From Megamerina dolium (lineage: Eukaryota > Arthropoda > Insecta > Diptera > Megamerinidae), in assembly GCA_963854835.1 (NCBI GenBank), contig OY978530.1, forward strand, positions 27,232,137-27,296,136: a DNA stretch of 64,000 nt, read 5' to 3'. The translations under genes were made by a program, and so were the position numbers. Positions 1 through 9,831 of this stretch are shown piece after piece; the first letter of the stretch is position 1, and each line of letters begins with the position of its first letter. The notes below the pieces were generated by a model, which did not search any database, had not been told where the DNA came from, and worked only from the letters and a program-made list of their open reading frames with translations.

Positions 1-1620
1 TCCCCAGTACTTGGTCTTTCCACTGGAGATTAGGTCTTCCTCTTCTGCTTCGTCCTACAGCGGGTTCCGAATATAACACCTTCTTAGCTGGAGCGTGTTC
101 TTCCATTCGCTCGACATGAATTTTACTATATCAATATCGCCATACAGCACGTACAACTAATGGTTGTACCTTATTCGGTACTCGCCACCAACGCAAATAG
201 GTACAAAGATCTTGCGTAGGATTTTTCTGTCGAAAACCCCTAGCATTCGTTCATCCGAGGTGGAAATTGTCCAGGCTTCAGCGACATATGTTAGGACAGG
301 CATGATGAGATACATGTAGAGTATAGTTTTCGTCCTTCAAGAGAGGGCTCGACTTCTCAATTGCTTACTCAGTGTAAAGTAACACCTGTTAGCAAGATTT
401 ATCCTACGCACGATCTCCAGACTGCCTTCATTTCTGCTGTTAATTCTGGTTCCAGGATAGACAAAGTGCCTTACTACTTCAAATGCGTAGTTGTCAACAG
501 TGACGTGCTGTCCAAGACGCCGCGACTCTTTGTTTGTTGACACTATATACTTCGTCTTGCCCTCGTTCACACTGAGTCCCATTCGACGCGACTCTCTTTC
601 CAACCCTGAAAATACTGCACTGACTACTCGCGTGTTCATGCCGATTATGTTAATATCGTCGGCATACGCCAACAGCATGACACTTTTGTTGAAGATAATG
701 CCATTATATGGTAGATCAGCTGCTCGTATTATTTTTCGCACGATAACGAATCACCTTGTCTGAAACCCCGTTCGGTATTAAACGGTGCGGAGAGGTCCTT
801 TCCAATTTTCACTGCACAACAGGAGTTATGCCGTGTCATTCTACAAATTCGAATGATCTTTGCTGGAATTCCGAACTCAGACATTGTTGCGTAGAGGTAA
901 TATTTTACCTGACTGTTGACAGCGGCTTTATAATCGATGTGTGTCGATCTGTTTTTCATGGGTCTTCTCCAACATTTGGCGCAGTGTGAAAATTTGGGCG
1001 ATGGTAGATTTACCAGGTCTGAAGCCGCACTGACAGGGTCCAATCAGGTTGCTAAGTATGGGCTTCAATCTTTCACACAATATGCTCGATAGGACCTTGT
1101 ATGCGATGCCCAAGAGACTTATCCTACCGTAGTTGACGCAAATTGTGGGGTCTCCTTTTTTGTGTATGAGACAGAGAACACTGAGCCGCCAATCATCAGG
1201 CATGCTTTCATCGGACCAAATTCTGCTTATGAGCTGGTGCATGCAGGCGAATGGTTCCTCGCCTCCGGTCTTAAACAACTCGACAGGCAGACCATCAACA
1301 CCCACAGCTTTGTTGTTCTTCAGCCTTAAAATGGCAATTTCAAACTCTTCATTTCATCATCTGTAATCGGGGTTGGTTATCGGGCAATTTCCTCCACTGG
1401 CGGAATTGTTCGTAGCATCGCCATTCAGTAACGTGGAGAAGTGTTCCCTCCATAGGCTCAGTACACTCTGGACATCTGTAACCAGATTCCCATTTCTATC
1501 ACGACAAGAAGAGGCTCCGGGATTTAAACCGCCACTCGGGCGCTTGATCTTTTCGAAAAATTTTCGAGACTCATTCTTGTCGGTACACATATCTATCTCG
1601 TCACACTCGCGTCTCTCCAA
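1..1620 (-). pseudogene. RTE reverse transcriptase, broken, truncated by window
   Basis: Reverse transcriptase remnant in several frames. Recognisable blocks are the linker with EMCTDKNE-like residues (about 1560-1600), GVDGLPVELFKTGGEE, the QCGFRPGKSTIAQIFTLRQ block, the ERGFRQGDSLSC block (motif B), and the catalytic YADDINIIG motif near 650. A frame change separates motif B from the YADD block around 740. Downstream blocks such as NEGKTKYIVS and the WKDQV tail reach position 1. It is much more diverged than the copy at 44738. Confidence 0.88.
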
Positions 1621-1689
1621 CTCCCTCTTCTTGCGCCTGAAAAGGTGTCTCTATGCACTCCCTTTCTCTCTGTACCGCTCCTTAACAGC

Positions 1690-2577
1690 TTAAGTGGGGA
1701 AATGTTCTGCATAAGCAGATCCGATAGTCGAGTGGCAAATGCATCTGCTGTCTCTGGTGATCGCACCTTACTGACGTCTTTTTATTTGCGACACATGAAC
1801 ATGTGCGCACCTTAGCTGCAACAAGGTAGTGATCCGAGTCGATGTACGCACCACGGATCGATTTCATGTCCATCACACTGAAAGCATGTTTTCCTTCAAT
1901 CACCACATAATCAATTTGATTTCTTGTTCGTTGATCTGAAGATAGCCATGTCGCTTTGTGAATGTCGAGATGTTGGAACCTGGTACCACTAATTACCATG
2001 TGTCGTGCTGCGGCGAAGTCGATCAGCCTCATTCCGTTATCGGAGGTGTTCTAGTGAAGGCTGAATTTTCCGACAGTTGGACCAAAGGTACCTTCCTTTC
2101 CCACCGTTGCATTAAAGTCGCCAAGCACGATTTTGATATCGTGGCGGGGGTAGCGGTCGTAAGCTTCTTCGAGGCGCTGAGAGAAGCACTTCTTTGTCGC
2201 ATTGTCCTTCTCATCCGACAGAGCGTGGGCACATATAAGGCTGATGTTAAAGAATTTTTCCGTGATGCGGATTATGGCCAGCCGTTCGTTCACAGGCGTG
2301 AAATGTGAGACAAGATGTGGTAGTCTATTGCTGACCAAAAATCCACATCATAGTTCGTGCCGTTCAGCATGGCAACTGAAGTTTATGTCACAGGACGCTC
2401 TTTTGGAGCAATCCTGTCTCGTCCATTGCATTTCCTGAAGAGCGGAGATGTCAGCCCTGTATTTCTCGAGGTCATCAACCAGCTGGATAGCGGCACCCTC
2501 CCTATAAAGGGACCGGACATTCCAGATGCATATCCGTAAATCGTGGTAATTTTTTCGTTTGCGGGGGTCATCAACAA
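1690..2577 (-). pseudogene. RTE endonuclease domain, broken
   Basis: Endonuclease/exonuclease/phosphatase-like domain that would nick target DNA for target-primed reverse transcription. Visible landmarks in order are a degenerate ALQEMQW start motif, the KIVLGDFNATVG metal-binding loop, TRNQIDYVVI and the DSDHYLVAAK histidine-aspartate motif near the end. At least two frame changes separate these blocks (around 2380 and 2050), so no single frame covers the domain. The family is known; the loss of function is inferred from the frame breaks. Confidence 0.88.
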
Positions 2578-2752
2578 AAGCGGTAGTCCTTATCCGAGGT
2601 ATTGCTGTTTTTTTTCATAAAGGTATCATCACATAACGCTCAGAACAAACTATATGACAGCCAGTGAGTTGACTGGCGATGAGTTCAACAAGGATTGCGC
2701 TGGCCCCACCCGGTTGAGGCAGTTAGACACGTTACCTTGCGAAAACACCACC

Positions 2753-2926
<174 letters not shown>

Positions 2927-3177
2927 AAATACAAATAAGTATTCAAAGTACGCAAGTGGCGAGGCTGAACGCAGTGCCATCTGACTGTAACGCAAAGCAA
3001 TACACTGCGGAACAGAGCACTGGATTGCCTAAACATTCCGACACCCTTACAAGAATGCACCTTTGAGAGCCCAAGGTCTTCACGTATCACCAAGCAGATC
3101 GCTGGACGTTTTCCTAATAGTCTGCACGTTTCTTTTGGCTTTGGATGGCATCGTTCTACCTCAGTCGTGGCTGCTCG
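2927..3177. other. Unassigned 250-bp spacer
   Basis: Mixed-composition sequence between the TA tract and the small RTE fragment. No coding similarity or repeat boundary that I can recognise. It may be diverged RTE linker sequence because recognisable linker begins at its right edge. Confidence 0.5.
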
Positions 3178-3466
3178 TCTCGTTTCTACCGGCCTCTGAG
3201 GAATGAGTGGTATGATCAGGAGTGTCCCGACGCTACCGCAGAGAAAGGAGCCGCTTATAGAAACCATGCGTACTGGTGCTACGCTAACTGTTAAGGAGCA
3301 GTGCAGAAACAGGAGGAATGCGTGGAGATGTCTTTTCGGGCGCAAGAAGAGAGAACAAGAAATACGCTAGCGTAAGAAGGTAGAGACGAGACAGGAATGA
3401 GATGAGCAAATTCTTCGAGAAGATCAAGCACCCGAGTGCCAGTGGAGGAGATCTCCCGAATTCCCC
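3178..3466 (+). mobile_element. RTE LINE fragment D (linker region)
   Basis: A plus-strand scrap of the same RTE family. It starts with the equivalent of [14 protein letters not shown], runs through the basic linker and stops in the GGDLPNSP block, which is just before the reverse transcriptase core in the copy at 44738. It ends abruptly at 3466, where a TGTAGG LTR-like end begins, suggesting that the LTR element interrupted it. Confidence 0.8.
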
Positions 3467-3540
3467 TGTAGGTAATACACACTTGGCCAACATAATTTAT
3501 ACTTGTTATATACATATTTTATTGTCTTTAAAACTATATT
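3467..3540. repeat. LTR-end-like segment related to the Gypsy LTR
   Basis: The first 60 or so bases (TGTAGGTAATACACACTTGG onward) resemble the outer end of the LTR at 3853 (TGTAGGAAAAACACACTTGA), with similar downstream words such as tatacttgtt. The similarity fades after about 70 bp. It sits directly against the broken RTE fragment. I read it as a remnant of a second LTR of a related element; the extent to the right is unknown. Confidence 0.45.
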
Positions 3541-3852
3541 AAACAGCCTTGCTTTTTGTAAATTATTTAAAATAAAATTTATTATACTTGCAACATTGAA
3601 AAGAAAACATCATACTCTAACATTGGAGACCACATTGTGATATTTTGCGCAGGATTTGACCTCTGAGGACTATGATGTAAATTCATATTTCTTCAAATTT
3701 GTGTTTTGAGGTAAGGACCTTACAAAATATTTAATCGAACAAACAAATTCTTTAAGCTATTAATTTAAAATCGTGAAGATTCTGTTTCTATTGATCGCCT
3801 CAAACCTGCATATTTCGATTCAATACCATCGTTTTCACTGGAAGGGGAGTAG
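3541..3852. other. AT-rich unassigned stretch between two LTR-like ends
   Basis: No coding signal. It could be the diverged remainder of the first LTR, but I cannot align it convincingly. Confidence 0.4.
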
Positions 3853-4361
3853 TGTAGGAAAAACACACTTGATCTACATAATATAATATATACTTGTTTA
3901 TAAATACTGTTACATTTTTATTTTGTGAACGTTTAATAGTTTAACCTACTCGAATCAATTACTGAATTCTGTTAATAATAATTTGCAACACTTATTTTGT
4001 ACTAACTATGTCCAACAACAATTTATTAAATCAACTATATTTAATCAACTATTTACAATAACTCTTTAAACTCTTTAATTTAAGTTACTATTGTGTGATG
4101 TTGCCTCGATCACTTGATGGTGTTATGTTGCATCTATTACTTTCGGAGTCGAACTGAATTTATCTGTCAACAACTGGCCCTATTTATACTCTATGGCAAC
4201 ACTCCAGAATCTTCCTTTATCGTAGTCGAGTTTCTTCTATTTTTTCTCGTAGGCGTGTTCTGGTTATCGCCTATTTCTTTTTGTTGACATTCTTTCGATG
4301 CTAGCATTATTCGTGCCATTCACAATTAATGATAAATAACCAACCATCGATACTCGCTACA
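3853..4361 (-). repeat. 3' LTR of the Gypsy element
   Basis: On the minus strand it starts TGTAGCGAG and ends CCTACA, giving the expected TG...CA termini and 509 bp. It is immediately preceded on that strand by a purine-rich run (AAGAGGAGGGCAG) that serves as the polypurine tract priming plus-strand synthesis. The interior is AT-rich. No 5' LTR of this element is present in the window. Confidence 0.75.
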
Positions 4362-5424
4362 CTGCCCTCCTCTTAATTTTGTTTGTCCAGAACAAGTTTC
4401 TATACTTTCCCCTGATATGGCGCAAGTCGCTCCAAGTGCACTATTTTAAACTTTGCTCTTTTATCACAGGCACGTTGAATACGTTACACTACGTCATTAA
4501 TTTTTGTTATTATCTCATATGGTCCTTCCCAATGAGTCTGTAGCTTATTGGACAGGTCTTTCTTTCGTTGTGGATTATAAAGCATTCCTCCTTGAACTGA
4601 TGTACTTCATCCAACTGTTCTAGTTTCGCTTTTCGCTAGTAGTTAACTTCGGTTGATCTCGTTGGTGTGACGTCTCCAAAATTTAAATCAGCTGGTGGTC
4701 TTAACTCGTTTCCGAAAATGGCAATTGCTGGTGTAGTAGCCGTCGTATCATGTTGTGTGCATCGATATACCATGAGGAAAATTGGTATATGTACATCCCA
4801 GTCTTTTTGGTATTTACCTACGACTTTTCTCAAATATTCCATCAGTTTGTGGATCCAAAGGGGTTGTACGAGTTTTCCCTCTACTTTTCTTAGTGGGACC
4901 TTTGCCATTGCATATTGTTCACACTTCCGAATCCAATTAGCGACATGATCATGGCAGCCAACCCAATAAAATGTTTCTTTATTTTCTCTACTGTTTTGGT
5001 GATGCGCAAATGCCTTACACTGGAAGCATTGTGATACTCAGCTATCACTTCGTTTATTCTTGCCTTGCGTACCACTAAAAGATCATTATTGATTTTTCCA
5101 TCTTTACTTTCTCATGCTCGGAATAAATATCCGTCCCGTAAGTGCAGGCTTTGCCACTGCGCCCAGTATGCCTTTGCTATTGGACTCTCATTAGCAATTT
5201 CTTGCCAATCTAGTCTTACGCCCTTCTCCTTGTATTGCAAAATCTTTACGATATCTAGGTTGTCCTACTGATCTTCTTACACTCGTTCGGTGGTCCATGA
5301 CTCCGGCAAGATATTCGTAAGTCCACACACTAATTTCCACTCGATAGCCTTCTTTACGATGCTCTATTGCAAATTCGTAACTCTGCAGCCGTTCTATCTA
5401 GCGCGTCAAATGTTCTTCTGAGAA
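4362..5424 (-). pseudogene. Gypsy RNase H end and integrase, broken
   Basis: From high to low coordinate: RNase H tail (RWIERLQSYEFAIEHR, near 5370-5420); the integrase zinc-binding region (EVIAEYHNASS...IKKHF, with histidine positions partly lost, near 4980-5060); the integrase C-terminal block (VYRCTQHDTTATTPA and GNELRPPADLNFG, near 4660-4800); and a final tail with THWEGPYEI and FKIVHLERLAPYQ (near 4410-4560). Stops and frameshifts separate these blocks, so no integrase could be made. Confidence 0.85.
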
Positions 5425-8023
5425 TCTAATAGCTCAAAACACAATATATGGGTGGATTCTTAGTGGATCGATTTCTAAAAAATTGTCATAATTCTCGACA
5501 CAAGTCAATGAAGATCTCAGTTCCCTGGTAAAACAATTTTTTGAACAAGAGAACATTTCTGAAATTCTTCCACTTTCGTCGGAAGATTAGTTTTGTGAGC
5601 GCCTCTGCAAAACTACGACGACACGGAATAGAGATGGAAGATATGTGGTAAGATCACCGTTCAAGGACAATTTTCGGCAAACTTTGGTATTGGGCCAATC
5701 TCGAAATGCCGCCCTCCAAGAATTTGTTAATATGGAACGAAATCTCCAGAAAAAAAGAGAGCCTCAAATAAGTGTATGATGATGTCGTTAAAGAGTATAT
5801 CACTCTTGGAAATCACCGATGCGGCTGAAATCTCTTCTGATGGCACATACAATATTTCTCGCTTCTTACCACATCATGCAGTAATTCGACCAGAAAAAGT
5901 TACTTTCAGCGTTCGTGTTGTCTTCAACGCGTCCAAATTCTCACACTAAACGATGTTGTGTGTACTGGTCCCACTTTTTAACCAGATTTAAAGCTTTTTA
6001 TGCTGCAATTGCGTTTATATCGTTTCGCTTTCAATGGAGATGTACAGAAAATGTACAAACATATTCTTCTTCACAAAAATAATAAAGATTTGCAAAAAAT
6101 TGTTTTTCGGCTGTCGATTGATATCTCGATTCAGGATTATAAATTTAAAACCGCAACATTTGATATAAATTGTAGTCCTTACTTGGCCATCAGAACCTTC
6201 CATCAGTTGGCTACTGATTTGGAACAAGATTTCTCCTATAACCGCATACGTCCTCCGTGGTCAAAGTTATGTTGATGATATTCTCTTCGGAAGTCATGAC
6301 ATCCAGTTCGCATGTGAAGAAATGGAGCAGGTAATTCAAATCCTCGATTCCGCAGGATTTCCCTTTAAGGAAAATACAGCAAAGGAATCCCAAAACTCGA
6401 AAGAATACCTAAAACTGATCTAATAGATTCTAATTTCTTACTGGTTCACAGTTCGGGTTCTACGAAAACTTTCGAAATTCAATGGAACTCTCTCTCAGAC
6501 ATATTAGATATTTTGACATGAAATGCTGCCACGAAGCGACATGTTCGCTCATCTGTCGCAAAACATCTGGTCTGACTCTGAAATTGTATTAAAAAAATAA
6601 ATATGTGGCACTTAAAGCCCCGAAGGGCTCATTGGCCGATCTTCTCTTCAATTACTGTTGTGCGTGTTATATTTTGGACAGTATCAGAACGGACCTACTC
6701 CGAAATTGTATTAGTGTGGCTAAAAAATACCCTTGTATGAGGAACACTTATGTTGCGAATCGTACTTCTCAGAGTCTGGAGAATGTTGGCAATGCTAGGT
6801 GGCGGAATTACAAACAAATTCTCTCTGGTAGCATGGATCTCAGAGGTTTTTGAAATCTCCCGATTCTTGGCCAAACTCAAACCCTTATACAACAAACAAG
6901 TTTGCTTTGGAGCTGAGAAAAGTGGAAGCTAGACATTCTAGACCGGTTCTCTTTGTTTCCACGCGATTTTCGTGTAATTGCGTATATGTTTCGCTTTGTA
7001 CAGAATCCCTCTGCTAAAGTTTATAAGTCAAGTTCTAAAATTGTTATCCCTCTATCCCATGATGAGATGCAGTTTGTCAAATCTACACTAATATCAGTAA
7101 CCCAGTCTCGTTACTACATAAAAGAGCAAGTTTCGAATCGATGCCAATTAGCAAGAAAAGTTATCTTTGGTTTTAAATCCCATGTTAGATAAAGAAGCCA
7201 CTACAAGCTACAACGAGCTATATGCTATTATCATTCCCGATAGCTCTTGATACTGTACGCTTTACCTCGAGTATATTCATACTTTGTTCCTGAACGTTAA
7301 GCAAAGTTTAATGTTTCGTATGGTCAGACAGAAATCTTACGTTCCTCGTCCGAAACCATGACTAAAAAATTTCTTTTACCAATGCAAAGTTTGTACAATT
7401 CACAAACAATAAATGCGAGCCCTTCTCTCGAACGGCGGCGTCTGCACGATTCTATCAAGTAAAATCATGACAAATAATGATAAAGCATTTTTTGGTGTTT
7501 AACGGTCTCTGCGCGAAGCATTTTTCCAATTCCTCAAAGAAGAATCTTCGATATTTACAGAAAATATGCTTCGAAGAATTTGCTACCTTACTTGCTAAGA
7601 TAGGATGCGTACTAAACTTACGACTCCTATCTCTCTTATCTCAGGGTCCTTCAGAACTCACCGCTTTTACTCCAGGACACTTCCTTCGTGGTGCACCTCT
7701 TATGGTACCACCCAAATCCAACGCCGAGAATCTCTCTGTGGTTAACCGTTTGGAAAAGCTGAAGGTGTTACATCATCAATTCAGTCGTCGATGGAATAAA
7801 GAGTATCTGAAAGATCTGGGTAATATGTACTAAATTACTAATTCAAGAAGGAGAATTCGTCGTCATTAAGGGAAAATTGCTTTCCCCAAACGAGTAGCGC
7901 CTTGGTCGCATTTTAAAGCTGCATCGCGGTGTTGACACTCACATCCGCGTTGCCGACGTGCGAGCTCAAAACGGTATTATAACTAGCCAAATCATGAAAT
8001 TATGCGTTCTACCCCTCGCGTAG
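5425..8023 (+). pseudogene. BEL/Pao pol polyprotein, broken
   Basis: Multi-domain pol remnant. Blocks in order: FVVR-like domain before RT (about 5620-5760), EYITLGNH, FRLYRFAFNGDVQKMYKHI-like RT block (6000-6060), the catalytic YVDDILFGSHD motif at about 6269, integrase-region blocks around 6950-7190, EFATLLAKI and SELTAFTPGHFLRGAPL (7570-7700), and the C-terminal domain with LHHQFSRRWNKEYLKDL (7770-7815), FVVIKGKLLSPNE and KLCVLPLA before a TAG stop at 8021. Frames shift repeatedly. It would act in cytoplasmic reverse transcription and nuclear integration if intact. Confidence 0.87.
6575..6712 (-). mobile_element. 5'-truncated tRNA-derived SINE (copy d) with 16-bp target duplication
   Basis: The insert proper is 6591-6696. 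On the minus strand it is the 3' end of the SINE family defined by the copy at 55235: ...AAGTAGGTCC, GGACAGTATC-like block, CTTCGGGG block and the T-rich terminus CATATTTATTTTTTT. The tRNA head is missing. It is bracketed by actctgaaattgtatt (6575-6590) and actccgaaattgtatt (6697-6712), a 16-bp duplication with one mismatch, so this is a LINE-type insertion into the BEL/Pao element. Confidence 0.88.
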
Positions 8024-8122
8024 AATAACGCCTTCTTCTACTGGTGCTTGCTTGTTTTCCTCTCAGTTGAACGCAAGCTTTCACAGTTCAAATCCCTCTA
8101 ATATTGTGTCTTTTATTTCTAG

Positions 8123-8197
8123 CTCAACAGTTATGTGCCAGTTATGCCATAAATTTCATGCTTTGCGATTTTGCTACTATCAAATGTCTAAATGTGA
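8123..8197 (+). pseudogene. Zinc-knuckle reading frame downstream of BEL/Pao pol (fragment)
   Basis: Begins just after a splice-acceptor-like tract (tcttttatttctag, AG at 8121-8122) lying 97 nt beyond the pol stop. The translation SSTVMCQLCHKFHALRFC matches the start of the longer frame at 52672 (RCQLCHRLHALRYC), including the C-x2-C and following His and Cys spacing. The fragment is cut at about 8197 where MITE sequence begins. The function is unknown; the spacing of Cys and His suggests a zinc-binding nucleic-acid or packaging protein. Confidence 0.65.
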
Positions 8198-8878
8198 GAA
8201 TTGCATTCAAAGCAACAACACAAAATAAGCGAGATCCCTAATACATAACATAACATATAATGGGTGCCGTAGATCAGTGGTTAGTGTGTTGGCCTTCTGA
8301 TCTGTGGATCCAATCCCCTGAAGAAGCATAACAAATTTAATATCGAAAATATTTTTCTTTCGAACGGTACCCACCTGTTGGCAAGCAATTGGTAATTCTT
8401 CCTGCAGTAACAATATGCCATAAAAAAGCTTCTAAAAGAACTCTGAGACAAAACTCAGAAAAAGAGATGTCGGAAGAGTTCGAAACCGGCCATTCGAAAC
8501 CGGCTAAAATAAGTAGGTCCCAAATTTAACAAGCACAACAGTAATGGAAGAAAAGCTCTGCGAAAAAGACCTTCGGGGCTTATAAGCGACACATATTTAT
8601 TTTATTTTTACACATAAGCGGTTTCAATTGAACTCGCTTAAATTATAAGCGACCTGAGTTGTTGGGTTGAAAAGTAAAAAAGCGGCACTATTGCAAATGT
8701 CAATTTATTGTAAATATAAACAAAATGAATCAAGTTCAAGTAAAATTTTATTTTAAATAAATGAACTTTTTTCCGCATAATTTCATATTTTTTATTTTGA
8801 TTACGTTTACAAATTTCACAAACAACCATATGGTATATGGCACTAGAGTTGTAAAATAACTAAAGGGAAATTATTTTA
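8198..8878 (+). mobile_element. MITE-like repeat copy, split by a SINE
   Basis: Matches the interior of the TIR element at 56769-57236 (read on its minus strand): tgcattcaaagcaacaac...aataagcga at the left, then after the SINE (8262-8609) tcaattgaactcgctt, ttgtaaatataaac, atttcacaaacaacc and aagggaaatta at the right. Both TIRs are missing: the left joins the BEL/Pao zinc-knuckle frame and the right is cut by the mariner at 8881. No coding capacity. Confidence 0.75.
8262..8609 (+). mobile_element. tRNA-derived SINE (copy a)
   Basis: Begins GGGTGCCGTAGATCAGTGG, a tRNA-like head with a recognisable RNA polymerase III A box; the B box region is damaged (GGATCCAATCCCC). The body shares tctttcgaacggtacc, ggcaagcaattgg, aaataagtaggtcc and the CTTCGGGG block with the copy at 55235. 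It ends acatatttattttatttttt-like. It is inserted within the MITE-like repeat. I did not find a clear target duplication. Confidence 0.85.
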
Positions 8879-9700
8879 TACGAGGTTGTCGCAGAACTAC
8901 CCGGCCTGACATATAAATGGTAGCAGTAGTTTGAAAAAAATTACTTTGGTGAAAAGTGGCAACCTTATAAAGAACAGGTTTTAAGTTTCAAGGGACCACG
9001 TTGTTTAGTATTTTTTAGGAGCCATCGAAAGTTAATGACCTCAGTGAATTTGTAAGATGGAAAAAATTGGTCACCGTTATGTAATTCAATACTTTCATTT
9101 GAAAGGTCTCAGTCCAATGAATAATAAAGCCGAGCTAGATTCTACTCTGGAGAAGTCTGCTCCTTCGTTTACGACCATAAAATATTGGGTGGCAGAGTTT
9201 AAGCGAGGTCATAATAGCTGCCAAGGCGAACACTGTAGTGGTCGACCAATTGAGGTGGCCATGCCAGAAACGGTTAAGAAATCCGCAAAATGGTATTGGA
9301 TGATCGGCGGCTGAGGGTCTTTACCTAGGTGAAATTACAGGCATTGCAATAAGTGCTATACATAGTATATTGACCGAAAATTTGGAGATGAAAATGCTGT
9401 GTACAAGATGGGTGCCGCGTTTGCTCACAATAGAACAAAAACATCAGTTCACACATATGCTATGGCGATGGCCAAAATCAATGAATTAAAACTCGAATTG
9501 CTTCAGCACGTACCTTATTCACCAGGTTTAGGTCCTTCGGATTATTTTTTATTTCCAAATTTGAAAAAATGGCTTGGTGGTAGAAGGTTTGCAAACAATG
9601 AAGAGGCTGAGTCTGCGGTAGATGACTATTTTAATGACATTAAAGGTGGCACCACTGATTTTTGTCCACAACTTTTAGCTAAGTAGGGATGGACATTGTT
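8879..9700 (+). mobile_element. Mariner (irritans-like) DNA transposon, internally deleted
   Basis: Starts CGAGGTTGTCGC directly after a TA dinucleotide (8879-8880), the expected mariner target. The 5' terminal region (CCGGCCTGACATATAAA) fits irritans-type mariner ends. The right TIR is not recognisable, so the element is probably truncated at about 9700. It is inserted into the MITE-like repeat on its left. Confidence 0.85.
9057..9686 (+). pseudogene. Mariner transposase with catalytic-core deletion
   Basis: The N-terminal helix-turn-helix half starts MEKIGHRYVIQYFHLKG and includes TIKYWVAEFKRG (residues about 40-51), then a stop near 9312. Further reading picks up ILTENLEMKML and WVPRLLTIEQK, which then jumps directly to VHTYAMAMAKINELKLELLQ. 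The segment that would hold the first two catalytic aspartates is therefore gone. The C-terminal part keeps SPGLGPSDYFLFPNL, with the third catalytic Asp, and KKWLGGRRFANNEE. Internally deleted, inactive copy. Confidence 0.88.
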
Positions 9701-9831
9701 GCTTTACTCTCCATAGAAATATATAGCTAATTGTATACAAGCATCAAATGAAACACGGCTATAGTGAAACTATAAACTATAAACTATAATATTTGAAATA
9801 AAAACAATTTCCTTATTTTTTTATATTTTTA

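Larger units (their letters stand above)
3853..5424 (-). mobile_element. Ty3/Gypsy LTR retrotransposon, 3' part
   Basis: A 5'-truncated Gypsy-type element on the minus strand: end of RNase H, then integrase, then polypurine tract, then LTR. The truncation point near 5424 is also where a BEL/Pao element begins on the other strand, so the two are fused. All coding frames are broken. The order and motifs fit the insect 412/mdg1-like group, but the exact clade is not certain. Confidence 0.85.
5425..8197 (+). mobile_element. BEL/Pao LTR retrotransposon copy 1, no LTRs seen
   Basis: Plus-strand BEL/Pao remnant covering the end of the protease/linker, the reverse transcriptase, the RNase H/integrase region and the C-terminal domain. 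The first readable block is QNTIYGWILSG near 5435. A SINE fragment with a target-site duplication interrupts it at 6591-6696. After the pol stop at 8021 there is a zinc-knuckle reading frame (see separate entry). The right end is lost at 8198, where a MITE-like repeat begins. No LTR was found on either side. Confidence 0.87.
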
